Origin: Parachlamydiaceae bacterium
Lineage (GTDB): Bacteria > Chlamydiota > Chlamydiia > Chlamydiales > Parachlamydiaceae
NCBI GenBank assembly: GCA_013817115.1
Contig: JACDDG010000138.1
Span: 1-6,586 of the forward strand
Direction of reading: 5' to 3'
Length of the DNA: 6,586 nucleotides
The position numbers and the translations under genes were made by a program. Each line of letters starts with the position of its first letter. The first letter of the stretch is position 1. The notes beneath the pieces are model-generated. The model had not been told where the DNA came from. It saw only the letters and a program-made list of their open reading frames with translations, and made no database searches. Below are positions 5,823-6,586 of this stretch, in pieces.

Positions 5823-6586
5823 TATACCTTTTTTCTGGGGAGCACTTGCGTTAACATTTTCGATGATTTCTGCGTACGCACTTCGAAAAGCCCACAAAAT
5901 ATTGCCGGAAAATTTCGCTAACAAACAAATTCTGATGGCCATTTATGCAGCAACGAGTTCAGCCTTTTTATCGATTGCGCTTGCCATTGAGCTAGACCGT
6001 GAATTTTTAAGCGTAGTTTTTGCGGCTCAAACGTTTGCCTTAGCTATTATTTATAAAAAAACAACTATTAACGTCCTAAGATATCTGTCAGGAATTTTAG
6101 CGGCACTCTGCATGTTAATTCTTATTCCTCAAATTTTAGAAGTCGTTCAAGCAATTGCTAGCAAAAAAGAAACTTATTCCTTTTGGTACCATGGATGGGC
6201 AATTATAAAATGGCCTTTATTCCAGCTAGGCTTACCCGCACTACTGTTTATTTTTACGAGTTATCTTTTACGTCATAAAGAGGATCAAAAGCTTGATAAA
6301 TGTTTAGAAACTGCTTCTATTTTTCTACTGTCAATCATGGGATATTGCCTAATTCATCGTCCATTGCAACTACACGGCAGCGTACTATTTGCTAAAGAAA
6401 CTTTCTTTGAAGGAAGCCTAATCACTAACTTTTTCTTTCTTTTTGGTGTGGTTTGTTTTTGGATTGGAAGAAAAAACAAAAGATCCGCAGTTTCATTAAG
6501 TGGAATTTTTCTTTCAGGTTTTGCAGTAGTACGGCTTTGTTATTATGACATTCTCATTGAAAATCCCTTCTGGACTCATGTAGCCG
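5791..6586 (+). CDS. DUF2339 family membrane protein, C-terminal part (frameshifted, runs off the edge)
   Basis: This is the continuation of the membrane protein in the next frame, open without a stop to the right edge (265 codons from the ATG at 5791, or from an ATG at 5863). It overlaps the upstream frame by 32 bases. True homology probably begins near 5821 with NIPFFWGALALTFSMISAYA. Then come alternating hydrophobic segments and short charged loops, for example FAAQTFALAIIYKK and FQLGLPALLFIFTSYLL. A later stretch (LHGSVLF, then SLITNFFFLFGVVCFWIGRK and VVRLCYYDIL) resembles the C-terminal third of DUF2339 proteins. No Shine-Dalgarno precedes 5791, so independent translation would depend on coupling to the upstream stop. 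More likely both parts are one gene with an apparent one-base excess near TATATAATATA. The end of the gene lies outside the window. Confidence 0.75.
   Translation, partial: MNYAILYLVYNIPFFWGALALTFSMISAYALRKAHKILPENFANKQILMAIYAATSSAFLSIALAIELDREFLSVVFAAQTFALAIIYKKTTINVLRYLSGILAALCMLILIPQILEVVQAIASKKETYSFWYHGWAIIKWPLFQLGLPALLFIFTSYLLRHKEDQKLDKCLETASIFLLSIMGYCLIHRPLQLHGSVLFAKETFFEGSLITNFFFLFGVVCFWIGRKNKRSAVSLSGIFLSGFAVVRLCYYDILIENPFWTHVA

Noticed and set aside
1..6586. CRISPR array, tRNA, rRNA or riboswitch
   Set aside because: No regularly spaced repeats and no tRNA- or rRNA-like conserved stretches were seen on either strand. A covariance-model scan would settle it.

Overview
The window is an AT-rich (roughly 35-40% GC by eye) accessory stretch, probably from a gammaproteobacterium. 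The mix of a multi-repeat ankyrin protein, an ISKra4-like transposase, a MazF/PemK toxin remnant and a DUF2339 membrane protein fits a protozoan-associated, Legionella/Coxiella-like genome. That placement is inference from gene content and composition; no rRNA or housekeeping gene is present to confirm it.

Layout from left to right. (1) 3-254, plus strand: the tail of an unrecognised reading frame interrupted by one in-frame TAA. (2) 307-1785, minus strand: a large ankyrin-repeat protein with an intact C-terminus but no credible start; its open frame runs on to about 1923, into the end of the transposase gene. (3) 1844-3275, minus strand: an ISKra4-type DDE transposase whose catalytic Glu region is separated from the rest by a one-base excess in an A-run. 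Its promoter, RBS and probable outer end (C7 run near 3392-3398) are on the right; no matching inverted repeat is visible on the left. (4) 3399-3803: no intact gene, only short protein-like patches in different frames. (5) 3807-4101, plus strand: a MazF/PemK toxin remnant, 5'-truncated and frameshifted in an A8 run, with no antitoxin seen. (6) 4102-4376: intergenic, with a 16-bp tandem repeat, paired TGTACA sites and a possible promoter. (7) 4377 to the right edge, plus strand: a DUF2339-family multi-pass membrane protein split into two overlapping frames near 5820.

The genes do not form an operon or an evident new system. The dominant theme is erosion: an IS joined to the 5' end of the ankyrin gene, a toxin remnant without its partner, and three genes each broken by one apparent extra base. 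Two of these three breaks lie in A homopolymers, so the first question is whether they are real mutations, transcriptional slippage sites or sequencing errors.
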